Shown here: positions 18,271 to 28,359 of the stretch, in pieces
How the letters are laid out: every line of letters starts with the position of its first letter
Position numbering within the stretch: the first letter of the stretch is position 1
Source of the DNA: Trichococcus paludicola
GTDB lineage: Bacteria; Bacillota; Bacilli; Lactobacillales; Aerococcaceae
Direction of reading: 5' to 3'
Assembly: GCF_003052295.1 (NCBI RefSeq)
Contig: NZ_QBLC01000004.1
Location: 186,001 to 250,000, forward strand
DNA length: 64,000 nucleotides
The notes under the pieces: model-generated
Told to the model about the DNA's origin: nothing
The model's database searches: none
The model's input: the letters and a program-made list of their open reading frames with translations, nothing else
Translations under genes and position numbers: made by a program

Positions 18271-18354
18271 CTGCGCTCGGGCCTGGAAATATGGATAACT
18301 TTCTCTTATTCATCTTTTCTGCCTGCGTTCACTGCTAAGATTGCTTTCACTAGC

Positions 18355-18389
18355 CAAAAAAACAAAAAACCCAAGGATTGCTCCTCGGG
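18355..18389 (-). terminator. Rho-independent terminator after thrB
   Basis: On the minus strand an 8-base stem CCCGAGGA/TCCTTGGG (one G-T pair) with a short loop is followed by a long T run, about 30 bases after the thrB stop. Confidence 0.85.
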
Positions 18390-18418
18390 CCCGTTGTTAT
18401 TTGATTGTTATTTGACTA

Positions 18419-19288
18419 TCATTTGATTACTTGCACGCCATTTTTTTCAACATGCAGCAACTTGACTTCACTGTTTTTAACGGCGGCTCTAGCCGCAGCT
18501 ACGAATGCTGCTGCCTTTTCAGGATGGATCATCGTGAGGATCGTCGTGCCTGCACCACTTAGGTAAGTACCGTACGCTCCCATCTCATGTCCCAATTCCC
18601 GGACTTGACTCAACTCCGGAACCAATGCGCCCCGATAAGGCTCATGGAAAACATCCTGTTCCATCAATGCGCCCGCTTTTTCAATGTCACCCGAAAAAAC
18701 AGCCGCCACCAACATATTCGAGATGCTGCTGCCTTTGACGGCTTCCTTAAACGGAAGCGAATCCGGCAAAACGGCCCTGCTTGCCTTCGTCAACAATTCC
18801 TTTTCCGGAATCGTCACTACCAAGGCAACCTCAGGGAAACTTGCTTTTGTCCAATATACTTTTGAATCCAGAACGGTTCCAACAGTGAAATCCCCCGTGA
18901 TGGCAGGCGTCACATTGTCAGGATGGCCTTCGATGCGTGTCGCGATTTGAATTTTATCATCAATGCTCAATCGCAGATTTGCACATTGATTAGCCAACTC
19001 GATTCCTGCAACGATGGCAGCGGAACTACTGCCCAAACCTCTGGCAGCAGGCACTTCACTCGTCATCGTGATTTTCCGTGGTACCATGTTCGGCGCCAAA
19101 GACAACGCCGTCTCAATTATCAGATTTGTTTTATCAGTCGGAATCCCCGCTCCCAAATCATGGAGAATTTCCCACTCGTCGGCCTCTTCTTTTACAGTTA
19201 ACGTCAAATATAATGATACAGCCAATCCAAGGGAATCAAAGCCTGGTCCCAAATTGGCGGAAGTTGCCGGTACACGGATATCAAACAT
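18419..19288 (-). CDS. thrB: ThrB, homoserine kinase (GHMP family)
   Basis: The start at 19288 gives MFDIRVPATSANLGPGFD. The GHMP ATP loop PAARGLGSSSAA is at about 80-91, and the C-terminal GTYLSGAGTTIL is typical. It phosphorylates homoserine in threonine synthesis. AAAGGG is about 12 bases ahead; a TTG four codons earlier would have no room for a ribosome site. Length is 289 residues. It follows hom, but no thrC is adjacent, unlike the usual hom-thrC-thrB order. Confidence 0.95.
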   Translation of the reverse strand: MFDIRVPATSANLGPGFDSLGLAVSLYLTLTVKEEADEWEILHDLGAGIPTDKTNLIIETALSLAPNMVPRKITMTSEVPAARGLGSSSAAIVAGIELANQCANLRLSIDDKIQIATRIEGHPDNVTPAITGDFTVGTVLDSKVYWTKASFPEVALVVTIPEKELLTKASRAVLPDSLPFKEAVKGSSISNMLVAAVFSGDIEKAGALMEQDVFHEPYRGALVPELSQVRELGHEMGAYGTYLSGAGTTILTMIHPEKAAAFVAAARAAVKNSEVKLLHVEKNGVQVIK

Positions 19289-19369
19289 CCTACTAATCAA
19301 CCCTTTCCAAAGAACGATGGTCCATCAATTCTTAATCTTTACTGTGTTCGAAATACGAAAGAAATCCGA

Positions 19370-20659
19370 TCAGTGTTCCAACACTTTGAAATGGACTTTC
19401 AATTTCATATCATCATTATCTTCCATCGCTTGGATGATTTCATTTTCTTGCGCTTTCGACATCGGATGCGTAACGATGACAATGATCGCTTTACCGTTTG
19501 CCAATGGCTCTTGGATGATCTTATCAAAGCTTACTTCTGCAGTAGCGAAGATTTTCGCCAATTCCAAAAATTGTCCTGCACGATCGGTAACTTCCAAACG
19601 CATGAATACAGGATTGATGACCTGCTCAGGTTTCGCAATCAAGGTCTCTACTTCATACTCGTTAAAGATGTTTCCAGTTGTTCCCAAAAGGATATTTTTA
19701 GCGATATTCATCACATCACTGACGACGGCTGTTGCAGTAGGCAATTCTCCTGCTCCGGCGCCGTAGAACATCGTTTCCCCAAGAGCTTCCCCCGCCACAA
19801 AGACAGCATTCATTTCATTGTTGACGCTTGCCAAAGGATGCGATTCCGGAACAAATACCGGTCCGACTTCCACGTTGACGCTGTCGTCGATTTTTTCGGC
19901 AGTACCAATCAACTTGATTTTATAGCCTAAACGATTCGCCAACTTGATGTCGTTGATGGAAACATTGCGGATACCCGTCACTGCAACATCATCCAAAGTC
20001 ACATCATTCGTTCCGAAGGCAAGACGAGCCAAAATGACCATTTTGCGCGCTGCATCCAACCCATCGACATCGCTTGTCGGATTTTTTTCGGCAAAGCCCA
20101 ATTCCTGTGCCAATGCCAAGGCTTCATCGTAAGAGTAGCCTTCTTTGTCCATTTTCGTCATCATGAAGTTTGTCGTACCGTTCACGATCCCCATGACTTT
20201 TTGAATATTGTCTGAAGCGAAACTTTCTGTGATCGCACGTAAGATCGGAACACCTCCAGCAACAGCTGCTTCATACAAGAAATCGCATTTGTTTGCTTTC
20301 GCCAGAGTGACCAATTCTTTCCCATGCAAAGCCACAAGATCTTTATTTGCTGAAACGACATGCTTTCCAGCCGCCAAAGCTTTTGAAATGTAATCTTTTG
20401 CTACCGGAACATATCCAATTAATTCTACAATAATCGAAATTTCTTCGTCATTCAAAATTTCATCAAAATTATCTGTGCAATGAACAGCCTCACTAAAGAA
20501 AGTTTTGCATTTATCAATATCGCGGTCCAAAACCGTTTTGATGACTACTTCCTGTCCGACCACTTGATTGATTTTATTCTGGTGGCCACTGATGATGCGG
20601 GCAACGCCAGTCCCTATCGTTCCTAGTCCTAATAAACCTACGTAAATCTTGTTTGCCAT
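19370..20659 (-). CDS. hom: Hom, homoserine dehydrogenase with ACT domain
   Basis: This 429-residue enzyme has the Rossmann motif GLGTIGTGVA (about 11-20), SANKDLVALHG and the catalytic-domain GVPILRAI, GTTNFMMTKM and SDVDGLDAARK. The ACT regulatory domain (about 350-429) suggests threonine feedback control. It reduces aspartate semialdehyde to homoserine. GAGGTGG precedes the ATG, and thrB follows after 81 bases. Confidence 0.97.
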   Translation of the reverse strand: MANKIYVGLLGLGTIGTGVARIISGHQNKINQVVGQEVVIKTVLDRDIDKCKTFFSEAVHCTDNFDEILNDEEISIIVELIGYVPVAKDYISKALAAGKHVVSANKDLVALHGKELVTLAKANKCDFLYEAAVAGGVPILRAITESFASDNIQKVMGIVNGTTNFMMTKMDKEGYSYDEALALAQELGFAEKNPTSDVDGLDAARKMVILARLAFGTNDVTLDDVAVTGIRNVSINDIKLANRLGYKIKLIGTAEKIDDSVNVEVGPVFVPESHPLASVNNEMNAVFVAGEALGETMFYGAGAGELPTATAVVSDVMNIAKNILLGTTGNIFNEYEVETLIAKPEQVINPVFMRLEVTDRAGQFLELAKIFATAEVSFDKIIQEPLANGKAIIVIVTHPMSKAQENEIIQAMEDNDDMKLKVHFKVLEH

Positions 20660-20779
20660 TATTCCACCTCTTCAATTATTTCCTTATTACACAGTATACT
20701 GAATGTTGCGGAATTACTCTACATAAAAATTAAAAAATTTTAATGATTGCCACTTTATTCCCATGAAAATGGAATGGGC

Positions 20780-20826
20780 AAAAAAAGGCAGCGGGAAAAT
20801 GAGGCCTACTCATTTTCCCGCTGCCT
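20780..20826 (-). terminator. Rho-independent terminator after ykuJ
   Basis: GGCAGCGGGAAAATGAG and its complement give a 17-base stem with a 7-base loop, followed by T7 on the minus strand. It lies just after the small gene at 20850-21080, upstream of hom. Confidence 0.92.
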
Positions 20827-20849
20827 TAGTTCATGCAAGGATGGATGAA

Positions 20850-21080
20850 TTAATCTTGTAATAATTCGTAAATTTCGATGGCAACTAAATCAAGATCATC
20901 AAATTGATAAGTTTGGTTTGAATCGTGTTCTTCCAATTCAAAACTTTCCGTATCGCGATTGTATTTAACGACGCAACGTTCTACGCCTGCTTTTTCAAAA
21001 CGACGGATTTCGACATCACCATTGTCTTCCATCATTACTTCTAGGCGACGAAGGATCGCTGAGAGCTGTGAAGGTTTCAT
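20850..21080 (-). CDS. ykuJ: YkuJ family protein (DUF1797)
   Basis: This 76-residue protein follows the YkuJ pattern, with an N-terminal helix, then RFEKAGVERCVVKYNRD and a C-terminal FDDLDLVAIEIYELLQ. The fold is known from structural genomics, but no function is established. It is monocistronic, with GGGG upstream of the ATG and a strong terminator behind. Confidence 0.88.
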   Translation of the reverse strand: MKPSQLSAILRRLEVMMEDNGDVEIRRFEKAGVERCVVKYNRDTESFELEEHDSNQTYQFDDLDLVAIEIYELLQD

Positions 21081-21190
21081 GATATTTCCCCTTTCAAGAC
21101 TAACTTCTTATTTATTCTAGCATTTTTTTTCTGACTACGCATCAATTTACTGTAATTTATCCAAGAAAATCAATATTTGAGTATTGCGCC

Positions 21191-22057
21191 TTATTCGCCC
21201 CACCAAAGCTTCACCAATGCTTGCGTACCATCATCAGCGAAACCTTTGCCCGCTAATTGTTCGTAAAGCACCGCTGCCTGTCTTGTGGCCGGCAAGTCGA
21301 TGCCCATCTTATCTGCTTCATCCAGTGCGATCTTAAGATCTTTTACAAAATGTTTGACGAAGAATCCAGCTGTGTAATCTTGCTTCAGGATTCGAGGGGC
21401 ATAGTTCGTCAAAGACCAGTTCGCGGCACTACCGGAACCGACTTGTTCGACTACGCGTTGCAAATCCAATCCGGCAGCTTTCGAATAAACAAGCAACTCG
21501 GTCATACCGGTCATCGTACCGGCCACCATGATCTGGTTGGCCATTTTTGTGTGCTGACCACTGCCGGCTGGCCCTTGCAACATCACCTTGCTGGAAAAAA
21601 CGGACAAGACTTCTTTTGCGGCCTCAAATGTTCCTTCATCTCCACCGACCATCGTTGTGAGCGTTCCGTTTTGCGCACCCTTGTCTCCCCCTGATACCGG
21701 GGCATCCAGAGTCCGGATCCCTTTTGATTTCCCGAAATCATCTATTTTTTCTGCCAGAGTTGGGGTACTAGTGGTCATATCAATGAGAATATGGTGGTTA
21801 TCCGCTTTCGAAAAGATGCCGTTCTCCCCAAAATAGGTCTCTTCAACGTCTTTCGGATAGCCTACTATCGTGATGACGATATCTGATTGCGCCGTCACAT
21901 CAGCAGGCGTATCGCACCATTTTGCACCTTCAGCGATAACCGCATCCGCCTTGCTTTTCGTCCGATTAAAAACACGGACAGGATAACCCGCATTCAAGAG
22001 ATGCCTGATCATGGACGAGCCCATGACACCCGTTCCGATAAATCCAATATTTTCCAT
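21191..22057 (-). CDS. NAD(P)-dependent beta-hydroxyacid dehydrogenase (3-hydroxyisobutyrate dehydrogenase family)
   Basis: This 288-residue protein begins MENIGFIGTGVMGSSM, the dinucleotide-binding motif. DAPVSGGDKGAQNGTL is the substrate loop, and the catalytic lysine is in the GQHTKMANQIMVAG helix (about 168). This is the YkwC/GarR/MmsB superfamily; the substrate cannot be told from sequence. It stands between two unrelated monocistronic genes. Confidence 0.88.
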   Translation of the reverse strand: MENIGFIGTGVMGSSMIRHLLNAGYPVRVFNRTKSKADAVIAEGAKWCDTPADVTAQSDIVITIVGYPKDVEETYFGENGIFSKADNHHILIDMTTSTPTLAEKIDDFGKSKGIRTLDAPVSGGDKGAQNGTLTTMVGGDEGTFEAAKEVLSVFSSKVMLQGPAGSGQHTKMANQIMVAGTMTGMTELLVYSKAAGLDLQRVVEQVGSGSAANWSLTNYAPRILKQDYTAGFFVKHFVKDLKIALDEADKMGIDLPATRQAAVLYEQLAGKGFADDGTQALVKLWWGE

Positions 22058-22121
22058 TTATAAATCCGCCCCTTCTAAAAGCTATGTTAACAGTATACCC
22101 TACGCTCTGCGCAGATAAAAA

Positions 22122-22169
22122 TAAAAAAGCGCCGAGAAACAGATTATCCAAGCAATCTGTTTCCCGGCG
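22122..22169 (-). terminator. Rho-independent terminator after the glucosyltransferase gene
   Basis: A long stem with arms CGCCG(A)GAAACAGATT and AATCTGTTTC(C)CGGCG is followed by T-rich sequence on the minus strand, directly after the stop at 22177. Confidence 0.88.
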
Positions 22170-22176
22170 TTCCGGC

Positions 22177-23382
22177 TCAACGTTTGATTTTTTCCAAGAG
22201 ATTCACTCTTAATTTCACTTCTTCGCGCGGCTGCGAGTCATAAATGTCGATACTTGTTTGATAATAGCTCAATACGGCCTCCGCAAATGCTTTTGAAGAA
22301 ATTTTCTGCATCAGCTCATCCCACACTTCTTGGTTTGTCGCAACATCGGAGCTGTGATAAAAATCCGCATAAGCGATGATGGTCTTACCAATTTTGTCAT
22401 CTTCGTCGAACAACATCCCTAGGCTATCCTCTGTTATCAGACCGGATAAGTAGTCGTTCCGTTTAGCGATGACCGGACACCCGTTTACGATCGATTCCAA
22501 GTAGGTCAAGCCTTGCGTTTCTGATTCGGAAGCATTGATATAAATGTCCGCCATTTGGTAATATTCGCTCACATCTTCATTTCTGACTTCGCCCACGAAG
22601 ATCACGTTAGGGGTCAAATTCATTTCCGATACCAGCATCTCTAACTCATGGCGCATCGGTCCATCCCCGACGAACACAAGTTTTGCGGACGGGCAGGCTT
22701 CGACAACTTCAGGAAAGGCATGGACAAGCTTGTCCAAATTTTTTTCTGAAGACAACCTGCTGAGGGAGAGGAGCACCAATTCGGAATCCGAAATGCCCAA
22801 CTCTTCGCGCTTACGGGATTTGATTCCGACAATCTGTGCGGGTATCTTGACACCCGTTGGAATGACGCGAATTTCCTTATAAATATTGTAGGATGCCAAT
22901 TTCTCCTTCATTTGCTCGCTTGGAGCAATGATGCCCATCGTACTGTTGCAGAAATAACGGGAGGCTATCTTAACCGCACGGGGTTTCACAACTTTCCCTT
23001 TAGCGATGTAGTGCAGATATTTTTCGTACATGGTGTGATAAGTATGCACCGTCGGAATCTCCAGCATGTACCCGACAAATTTACCCGTCAAGCCCAAGCT
23101 GAACTCCGTATGCGTGTGCACGATATCTATTCTCTGCCTCTTCGCTTCCTTCAACGCTTTGTTCATCCCTTTGACCGCAACCCTACGATCTTTGAAAGAT
23201 AAGAACGGGATGCTGGTCAAACGGATTATATTTTTTTCAGATTCGTCAGCTTTCGGGTCGGTTGTGGTAAAAATGATGACCTCATGACCTTCTGCCTCCA
23301 ATTCCTCTTTCAAGGTGCGGATTGAAGTGGAAACCCCGCTCACTTGAGGAAAATACGAATCTGTAAACATGCCTATTCTCAT
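22177..23382 (-). CDS. GT4 glycosyltransferase, probable 1,2-diacylglycerol 3-alpha-glucosyltransferase
   Basis: The start at 23382 (MRIGMFTDSYFPQVSGVSTS) has GAGGTG upstream. HTHTEFSLGLTGK, HTYHTMYEKYLHYIAKGK, VIPTGVK and the GT4 segment ASESETQGLTYLES closely follow the enterococcal BgsB and streptococcal family that makes monoglucosyl-diacylglycerol from UDP-glucose. This glycolipid anchors lipoteichoic acid and shapes the membrane. In streptococci the gene pairs with the second-step enzyme; here that homologue is probably at 7421-8464. Length is 401 residues. The enzyme works at the cytoplasmic membrane face. Confidence 0.86.
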   Translation of the reverse strand: MRIGMFTDSYFPQVSGVSTSIRTLKEELEAEGHEVIIFTTTDPKADESEKNIIRLTSIPFLSFKDRRVAVKGMNKALKEAKRQRIDIVHTHTEFSLGLTGKFVGYMLEIPTVHTYHTMYEKYLHYIAKGKVVKPRAVKIASRYFCNSTMGIIAPSEQMKEKLASYNIYKEIRVIPTGVKIPAQIVGIKSRKREELGISDSELVLLSLSRLSSEKNLDKLVHAFPEVVEACPSAKLVFVGDGPMRHELEMLVSEMNLTPNVIFVGEVRNEDVSEYYQMADIYINASESETQGLTYLESIVNGCPVIAKRNDYLSGLITEDSLGMLFDEDDKIGKTIIAYADFYHSSDVATNQEVWDELMQKISSKAFAEAVLSYYQTSIDIYDSQPREEVKLRVNLLEKIKR

Positions 23383-23559
23383 GATTTCACCTCGAAAAAA
23401 TCCCATCAAATTTATTATGACTCAATATGTTCAGTATATAGAACATTTTGATATTTGTCACTCATCCGTCAGACCTACTTTTTAAAATATATTCGCCCGA
23501 AACGGAATGCCCAAATAACAGAGGCTGCATCCTTGATCGGTTTCAACTCGCAGGCACAC

Positions 23560-23595
23560 AAAAAGGCCAGGCATGCAAGCATGCCTGGCCTTTTT
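23560..23595. terminator. Perfect palindromic terminator after ptsI
   Basis: AAAAAGGCCAGGCATGC-AA-GCATGCCTGGCCTTTTT has 17-base perfect arms with flanking A and T runs, so it can work on both strands. It lies 13 bases after the ptsI stop. Confidence 0.92.
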
Positions 23596-23608
23596 AACCT
23601 GAATCGGC

Positions 23609-25339
23609 TTAGTCTAATTTAGCTTTCATTTCTTCAACCAATGCAATGACTTCTTCAACAGTCGTACATTCATTGATTGCTTTGTCCGCTAATGTTTCCA
23701 TTTCTTTGGAATCCAAGCGTTTCATCAAGCTGCGTGTTTTCAGGACGCTGGATGCGCTCATTGAGAACTCATCCAAACCAAGACCTACCAACAACGGAAC
23801 CGCTGTTTGGTCGCCGGCCATCTCGCCACACATACCAGTCCATTTACCTTCCGCATGAGAAGCATCAATAACATGCTTGATCAGCGTAAGGATAGCTGGG
23901 TTGTAAGGTTGATACAAGTAAGAAACTTGTTGGTTCATGCGATCTGCCGCCATTGTGTATTGGATCAAGTCATTTGTTCCGATACTGAAGAAATCTACTT
24001 CTTTAGCGAATTGATGAGCTAATACAGCAGCCGCTGGGATTTCAATCATGATACCTACTTGGATATCATCAGCAACTTCTACGCCATCGGCCAATAGATT
24101 CGCTTTTTCTTCATCCAACATCGCTTTTGCAGCTCTGAATTCGTTCAGTGTTGCAATCATTGGGAACATGATGCGTAATTTACCGTAAACGGAAGCACGC
24201 AATAATGCACGCAATTGTGTACGGAACATCTCTGGTTCAGCCAAACAAATACGGATTGCACGGTAACCCAAGAATGGGTTCATTTCTTTCGGCAATTCCA
24301 AATAAGGCAATTCTTTGTCCCCACCGATGTCCATTGTACGAACAACGACAGGTTTGCCTTCCATGCCTTCCAAAACAGCTTTATAAGCATCGAATTGCTC
24401 ATCTTCTGTCGGGAAGTCCGAAGAGTCCATGTACAGGAATTCAGTACGGTATAGACCTATTGCTTCAGCACCGTTAGCGACAACGCCTTCCAAATCTTTA
24501 GGCGTTCCGATATTGGCAGCCAATTCGATATGTTTACCGTCTGCTGTCATTGTATCTGCATTCTTCAGTTTGTGCCATTCAGCTTGCATCGCAGAAAACT
24601 CTTCAGCTTTCTTCTTGTATGCAGCTAATGTTTCTTCATCTGGATTGATGTAGACGTCGCCGTCCAAACCATCCAAAATGATGATATCGCCATCTTTGAC
24701 GATTTGCGTGATCTCTTTTGAACCTACAATTGCAGGAATTTCCAAAGAACGGGCCATGATTGCGCTATGGGAAGTGCGTCCACCGATATCGGTAACGAAT
24801 CCTTTAACATAATCACGGTTCAATTGAGCCGTATCACTAGGAGTCAAATCTTTGGCAACGACGATCACTTCTTCTGTGATTGTCGATGGATTAGGGATTT
24901 TGACACCCAACAAGTGGCTCAATACACGCTCGGTAACGTCGCGGATATCCGCTGCACGTTCTTGCATGTATGGATTGTCTTCCATCGCTTCGAACATACC
25001 GATGAACATACCGGCAACATCAGAAAGTGCTGATTCAGCATTCACACCGTTGTCGCGGATGTTTGAATTCATTGATCCAATCATTTCTGGATCGGATAAT
25101 ACCATTAAATGTGCATCAAAAACTTGTGCTTCTTCTTCGCCAAGTGACACTGCCGCTTTGTCTCTGATTGCACTTACCTCTGATTTAGCGGTTTCAAAGC
25201 TTTGCAAAAGGCGAGCAATTTCGCCTTCTGAATCTTCCACTTTACGCTTCTCAAAGGATAGATCCGGTTCGGTAAGCAAATATGCTTTCGCAATTGCAAT
25301 ACCGTCACTAGCTGCTATTCCTTGTAAGTGGTTTTTCAT
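23609..25339 (-). CDS. ptsI: PtsI, phosphotransferase system enzyme I
   Basis: This 576-residue protein transfers phosphate from PEP to HPr. The phosphohistidine is His191 in [13 protein letters not shown]. The PEP-binding barrel has the [11 protein letters not shown] and GIMIEIPAA segments, and the C-terminal MCGEMAG motif contains the active cysteine. It follows ptsH after one base, the normal ptsHI operon. A bidirectional terminator follows. Confidence 0.98.
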   Translation of the reverse strand: MKNHLQGIAASDGIAIAKAYLLTEPDLSFEKRKVEDSEGEIARLLQSFETAKSEVSAIRDKAAVSLGEEEAQVFDAHLMVLSDPEMIGSMNSNIRDNGVNAESALSDVAGMFIGMFEAMEDNPYMQERAADIRDVTERVLSHLLGVKIPNPSTITEEVIVVAKDLTPSDTAQLNRDYVKGFVTDIGGRTSHSAIMARSLEIPAIVGSKEITQIVKDGDIIILDGLDGDVYINPDEETLAAYKKKAEEFSAMQAEWHKLKNADTMTADGKHIELAANIGTPKDLEGVVANGAEAIGLYRTEFLYMDSSDFPTEDEQFDAYKAVLEGMEGKPVVVRTMDIGGDKELPYLELPKEMNPFLGYRAIRICLAEPEMFRTQLRALLRASVYGKLRIMFPMIATLNEFRAAKAMLDEEKANLLADGVEVADDIQVGIMIEIPAAAVLAHQFAKEVDFFSIGTNDLIQYTMAADRMNQQVSYLYQPYNPAILTLIKHVIDASHAEGKWTGMCGEMAGDQTAVPLLVGLGLDEFSMSASSVLKTRSLMKRLDSKEMETLADKAINECTTVEEVIALVEEMKAKLD

Positions 25340-25340
25340 A

Positions 25341-25607
25341 TTACTCTGCTAGCCCTTCTTTTACCATTGTTTCAGTAATTCCAGCCATAGCGTCTGCTTC
25401 GTCCGGACCTTCTGCAGTGATGACAACATCAGCGCCTTGGCCTACGCCTAATGACATTACACCCATAATGGATTTTAAGTTAACTGATTTACCTTTGTAT
25501 TCTAAATTGATGTCTGAATTAAATTTGCTTGCAGTTTGCACCAATAAAGTTGCTGGACGTGCGTGAATCCCTGTTTCTGCGATTACGTGATATTCTTTTC
25601 TTTCCAT
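25341..25607 (-). CDS. ptsH: HPr, phosphocarrier protein
   Basis: This 88-residue HPr has His15 (GIHARPAT), phosphorylated by enzyme I, and the regulatory Ser46 ([11 protein letters not shown]) used by HPr kinase for catabolite control through CcpA. AAAAGGGG precedes the ATG. It is cotranscribed with ptsI. Confidence 0.98.
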   Translation of the reverse strand: MERKEYHVIAETGIHARPATLLVQTASKFNSDINLEYKGKSVNLKSIMGVMSLGVGQGADVVITAEGPDEADAMAGITETMVKEGLAE

Positions 25608-25647
25608 GTCATAAACCCCTTTTGAGATGTATTTATTTAAGGTACTT

Positions 25648-25666
25648 TTAATACGTTTCCATTATA
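25648..25666 (-). promoter_or_regulatory. ptsHI -10 element with an overlapping cre-like site
   Basis: On the minus strand TATAAT (25661-25666) overlaps TGGAAACGTATTAA (25648-25661). The latter agrees with the CcpA site core TGNAANCG but deviates at the 3' end. No good -35 was found at 17 bases. Both parts are suggestive only. Confidence 0.35.
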
Positions 25667-25868
25667 ACAGAAAAATGGGAAACCGGATTAAAAATAACCC
25701 TTTCATTGAATAAGATTACCATCTTTCGCTTTATACTACAACTGTTTTAACTAGATTCGTTCAAATTTTTGTCATAATTGCTGAAATGTCACTAATTTAA
25801 TACAACCTTCCTATTTGGCTGAAAGCCGTCCCGCGAAGAAAAATTTTGCTTTGTACAGGTCAAACCAC

Positions 25869-25897
25869 TTGAAAGTCAAAATAGGTCAATGTATAAT
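25869..25897 (+). promoter_or_regulatory. clpE promoter with CtsR operator in the spacer
   Basis: -35 TTGAAA (25869-25874) and -10 TATAAT (25892-25897) are 17 bases apart. The CtsR heptad repeat AGTCAAA-ATA-GGTCAAT (25874-25890) fills the spacer and matches the consensus in all but the last base. CtsR would block polymerase directly until heat inactivates it. Confidence 0.88.
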
Positions 25898-25907
25898 GGG
25901 CTCATAA

Positions 25908-25924
25908 GGTCAGAGTTGGTCAGG
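25908..25924 (+). promoter_or_regulatory. Possible second, degenerate CtsR box
   Basis: GGTCAGA-GTT-GGTCAGG has the same heptad-3-heptad layout as the main operator but several mismatches. It lies at about +5 to +21 of the likely transcript. In the 25608-26005 intergenic stretch nothing else was recognised apart from the ptsH and clpE promoters. Confidence 0.4.
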
Positions 25925-26005
25925 AAACCTTCTCACGAGAATTCCTTAGCCGTTACTACTATAATATACATGTAGCTATGATCCATAATAGAAAGGAAGA
26001 TTGCC

Positions 26006-28204
26006 ATGCTTTGTCAAAATTGCGAAAAGAACCAAGCTTCCATTCATCTGTATGCCAGTGTGAATGGACAAAGACGCCAAATCGACTTATGCCAGAGCTG
26101 CTATCAAGAATTCAAAGCCGCTCAATCGCAACAAAACAATCCGAATCCAAGATCCCAAGGCCCAGTAGACCCTTTTTCTTTCGGTAATCTGGATTCCTTC
26201 TTCAAAAAAATGCAGCAAAACCAAGAACAGAATTACCAACAGCCGCCTGCCCCTGAAGCTGCCCGCGGAGGAAAAGGCGGTGGCAAAGGCGGTTTGCTGG
26301 ATGAATACGGCATAAACCTGACGCAGTTGGCCCGTGATGGTGGTATCGACCCAGTAATCGGAAGAGACAGTGAAATCGCACGCGTCATCGAAATCCTGAA
26401 TCGTCGCACGAAAAATAACCCCGTACTCACAGGGGAAGCCGGTGTCGGCAAAACAGCCGTAGTTGAAGGTCTTGCCCAAAAAATCGTGGACGGCGATGTC
26501 CCTCAAAAATTGTTGGAAAAAGAAGTTATCCGCTTGGATGTCGTCTCGCTCGTTCAAGGCACCGGCATCCGTGGCCAGTTCGAAGAACGGATGCAAAAAC
26601 TGATGGATGAAATTCGCGCGAACAAACAGATCATCCTCTTCATCGATGAAATCCATGAAATCGTCGGGGCAGGAAACGCTGAGGGAAGTATGGATGCAGG
26701 CAATATCCTGAAGCCCGCCCTTGCGAGAGGCGAACTGCAACTGGTCGGAGCCACAACGCTGAATGAATACCGCAGAATCGAGAAAGACGCCGCACTGGAA
26801 CGCCGATTCCAGCCCGTCCGTGTGAATGAACCAACACCTGAACAGACGCTGATCATACTTCAAGGTATCCGTCCGAAATACGAAGATTATCACCACGTTA
26901 AATATTCGGATAAGGCACTGGAAGCGGCAGTCAAATTGTCACACCGCTATATCCAGGATCGTTTCCTTCCCGACAAAGCCATTGACTTGCTTGACGAGTC
27001 CGGTTCCAAAAAGAATCTGACAATCAAAGCCATCGATCCGCAACAAATTGAGGAGCGCATCGAAGCGGCCGAAAAAGAAAAACAAGCTGCCCTCCATGCA
27101 GAAGATTACGAGAAAGCTGCTTACTATCGCGATCAGATCACAAATCTGAACAAGATGAAACTAAATCCGACACCAGCCGATGGCGATCCCGTCGTAACGG
27201 AACAGGATATCCAAAAAATCATTGAAATCAAAACAAATATACCAGTCGGTGAATTGCTTGAAAAAGAGCAAACACAATTGAAGAATCTTGACAGCGACCT
27301 GAAGAAAAATGTCATCGGACAGGACGAAGCTATCGACAAAGTGTCAAAAGCAATCCGCAGAAACCGGATCGGACTAAGCCGCAAAAACCGCCCGATCGGT
27401 TCCTTCCTGTTCGTGGGACCTACCGGTGTCGGCAAGACCGAGTTGGCCAAACAGTTGGCAATCGAAATGTTCGGGACCGAAGATGCGATCATCCGCTTCG
27501 ACATGAGCGAGTACATGGAAAAACATGCCGTCTCCAAATTGATAGGTTCGCCGCCTGGGTACATCGGCTACGACGAAGCCGGACAATTGACCGAACGTGT
27601 CCGCCGCAGCCCTTACAGCATCCTGCTTTTGGATGAAGTCGAAAAAGCCCACCCAGATGTTATGCATCTCTTCCTGCAGATCCTTGACGATGGCCGCCTG
27701 ACGGATTCCCAAGGCAGAACTGTCAGCTTCAAAGACACTATCATCATCATGACCAGCAATGCCGGCTCAGGCGTTCAGGAAGCAAGCGTAGGATTCGGCG
27801 CAGCCATGAAAGGCAAGACGCATTCCATCTTGAACCGTTTGAGCGATTACTTCAAACCTGAATTCATCAATCGCTTCGATGCGATTGTCGAGTTCAATCA
27901 ATTGTCCAAAGAAAATTTGAGCAGCATCGTCACGCTTATGTTGGACGACGTCAACGCATTGTTGAAGGATAAGGAAATCAGCGTTACCGTCTCGCAGAAA
28001 GCAAAAGATCGTCTTATCGATCTGGGATATGACCCAAGCATGGGAGCACGCCCGCTCCGCCGCGTCATTCAGGATCAAATTGAGGACCAGGTAGCTGAAT
28101 TCTACTTGGATAATCCAAAAATAAAAGATTTGTTTGTCGACGCAGATGAAGAAGGCAATCTGATAGTCGTCAGCAAAGTCGAGCGCACAGAGACAAAAGA
28201 CTGA
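26006..28204 (+). CDS. clpE: ClpE, Clp protease ATPase subunit
   Basis: This 732-residue Hsp100 ATPase has an N-terminal four-cysteine zinc finger (Cys3, 6, 29, 32) that distinguishes ClpE from ClpC. A glycine/glutamine-rich linker follows, then AAA domain 1 (Walker A GEAGVGKT at 143-150, FIDEIHE), a UVR-like coiled middle segment (about 356-380) and AAA domain 2 (GPTGVGKT at 471-478). It unfolds damaged proteins for ClpP. The promoter carries a CtsR operator, so heat-shock control is expected. Strong start site (AAAGGAAG). Confidence 0.97.
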   Translation: MLCQNCEKNQASIHLYASVNGQRRQIDLCQSCYQEFKAAQSQQNNPNPRSQGPVDPFSFGNLDSFFKKMQQNQEQNYQQPPAPEAARGGKGGGKGGLLDEYGINLTQLARDGGIDPVIGRDSEIARVIEILNRRTKNNPVLTGEAGVGKTAVVEGLAQKIVDGDVPQKLLEKEVIRLDVVSLVQGTGIRGQFEERMQKLMDEIRANKQIILFIDEIHEIVGAGNAEGSMDAGNILKPALARGELQLVGATTLNEYRRIEKDAALERRFQPVRVNEPTPEQTLIILQGIRPKYEDYHHVKYSDKALEAAVKLSHRYIQDRFLPDKAIDLLDESGSKKNLTIKAIDPQQIEERIEAAEKEKQAALHAEDYEKAAYYRDQITNLNKMKLNPTPADGDPVVTEQDIQKIIEIKTNIPVGELLEKEQTQLKNLDSDLKKNVIGQDEAIDKVSKAIRRNRIGLSRKNRPIGSFLFVGPTGVGKTELAKQLAIEMFGTEDAIIRFDMSEYMEKHAVSKLIGSPPGYIGYDEAGQLTERVRRSPYSILLLDEVEKAHPDVMHLFLQILDDGRLTDSQGRTVSFKDTIIIMTSNAGSGVQEASVGFGAAMKGKTHSILNRLSDYFKPEFINRFDAIVEFNQLSKENLSSIVTLMLDDVNALLKDKEISVTVSQKAKDRLIDLGYDPSMGARPLRRVIQDQIEDQVAEFYLDNPKIKDLFVDADEEGNLIVVSKVERTETKD

Positions 28205-28213
28205 ACATCAGGG

Positions 28214-28252
28214 GGCAAGAGTTGTCATTGACTTCTCTTGCCTTTTTCTTTT
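28214..28252 (+). terminator. Rho-independent terminator after clpE
   Basis: GGCAAGAG and CTCTTGCC form an 8-base stem with a 13-base loop, followed by TTTTTCTTTT, ten bases after the clpE stop. Confidence 0.88.
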
Positions 28253-28269
28253 GGAAAGCCAATGAAAAT

Positions 28270-28306
28270 TGTTCATTTATTTCTTTACCCTTTAAATAAA
28301 TGAACA
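28270..28306. promoter_or_regulatory. Perfect 13-bp inverted repeat before the DUF1827 gene
   Basis: TGTTCATTTATTT and AAATAAATGAACA are exact complements separated by 11 bases. A TATAAT follows at 28313-28318, so the repeat overlaps where a -35 would lie. This suits an operator for a dimeric repressor. It lacks the GC stem and T run of a terminator. Confidence 0.5.
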
Positions 28307-28359
28307 GTTGTTATATAATTATTCTATAAACAGCCAACCTAAGTTAGGGGTGTTCGTCT

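Noticed and set aside
26087-26896. 269-codon minus-strand open frame inside clpE
   Set aside because: Antisense shadow of clpE with no start site or domain.
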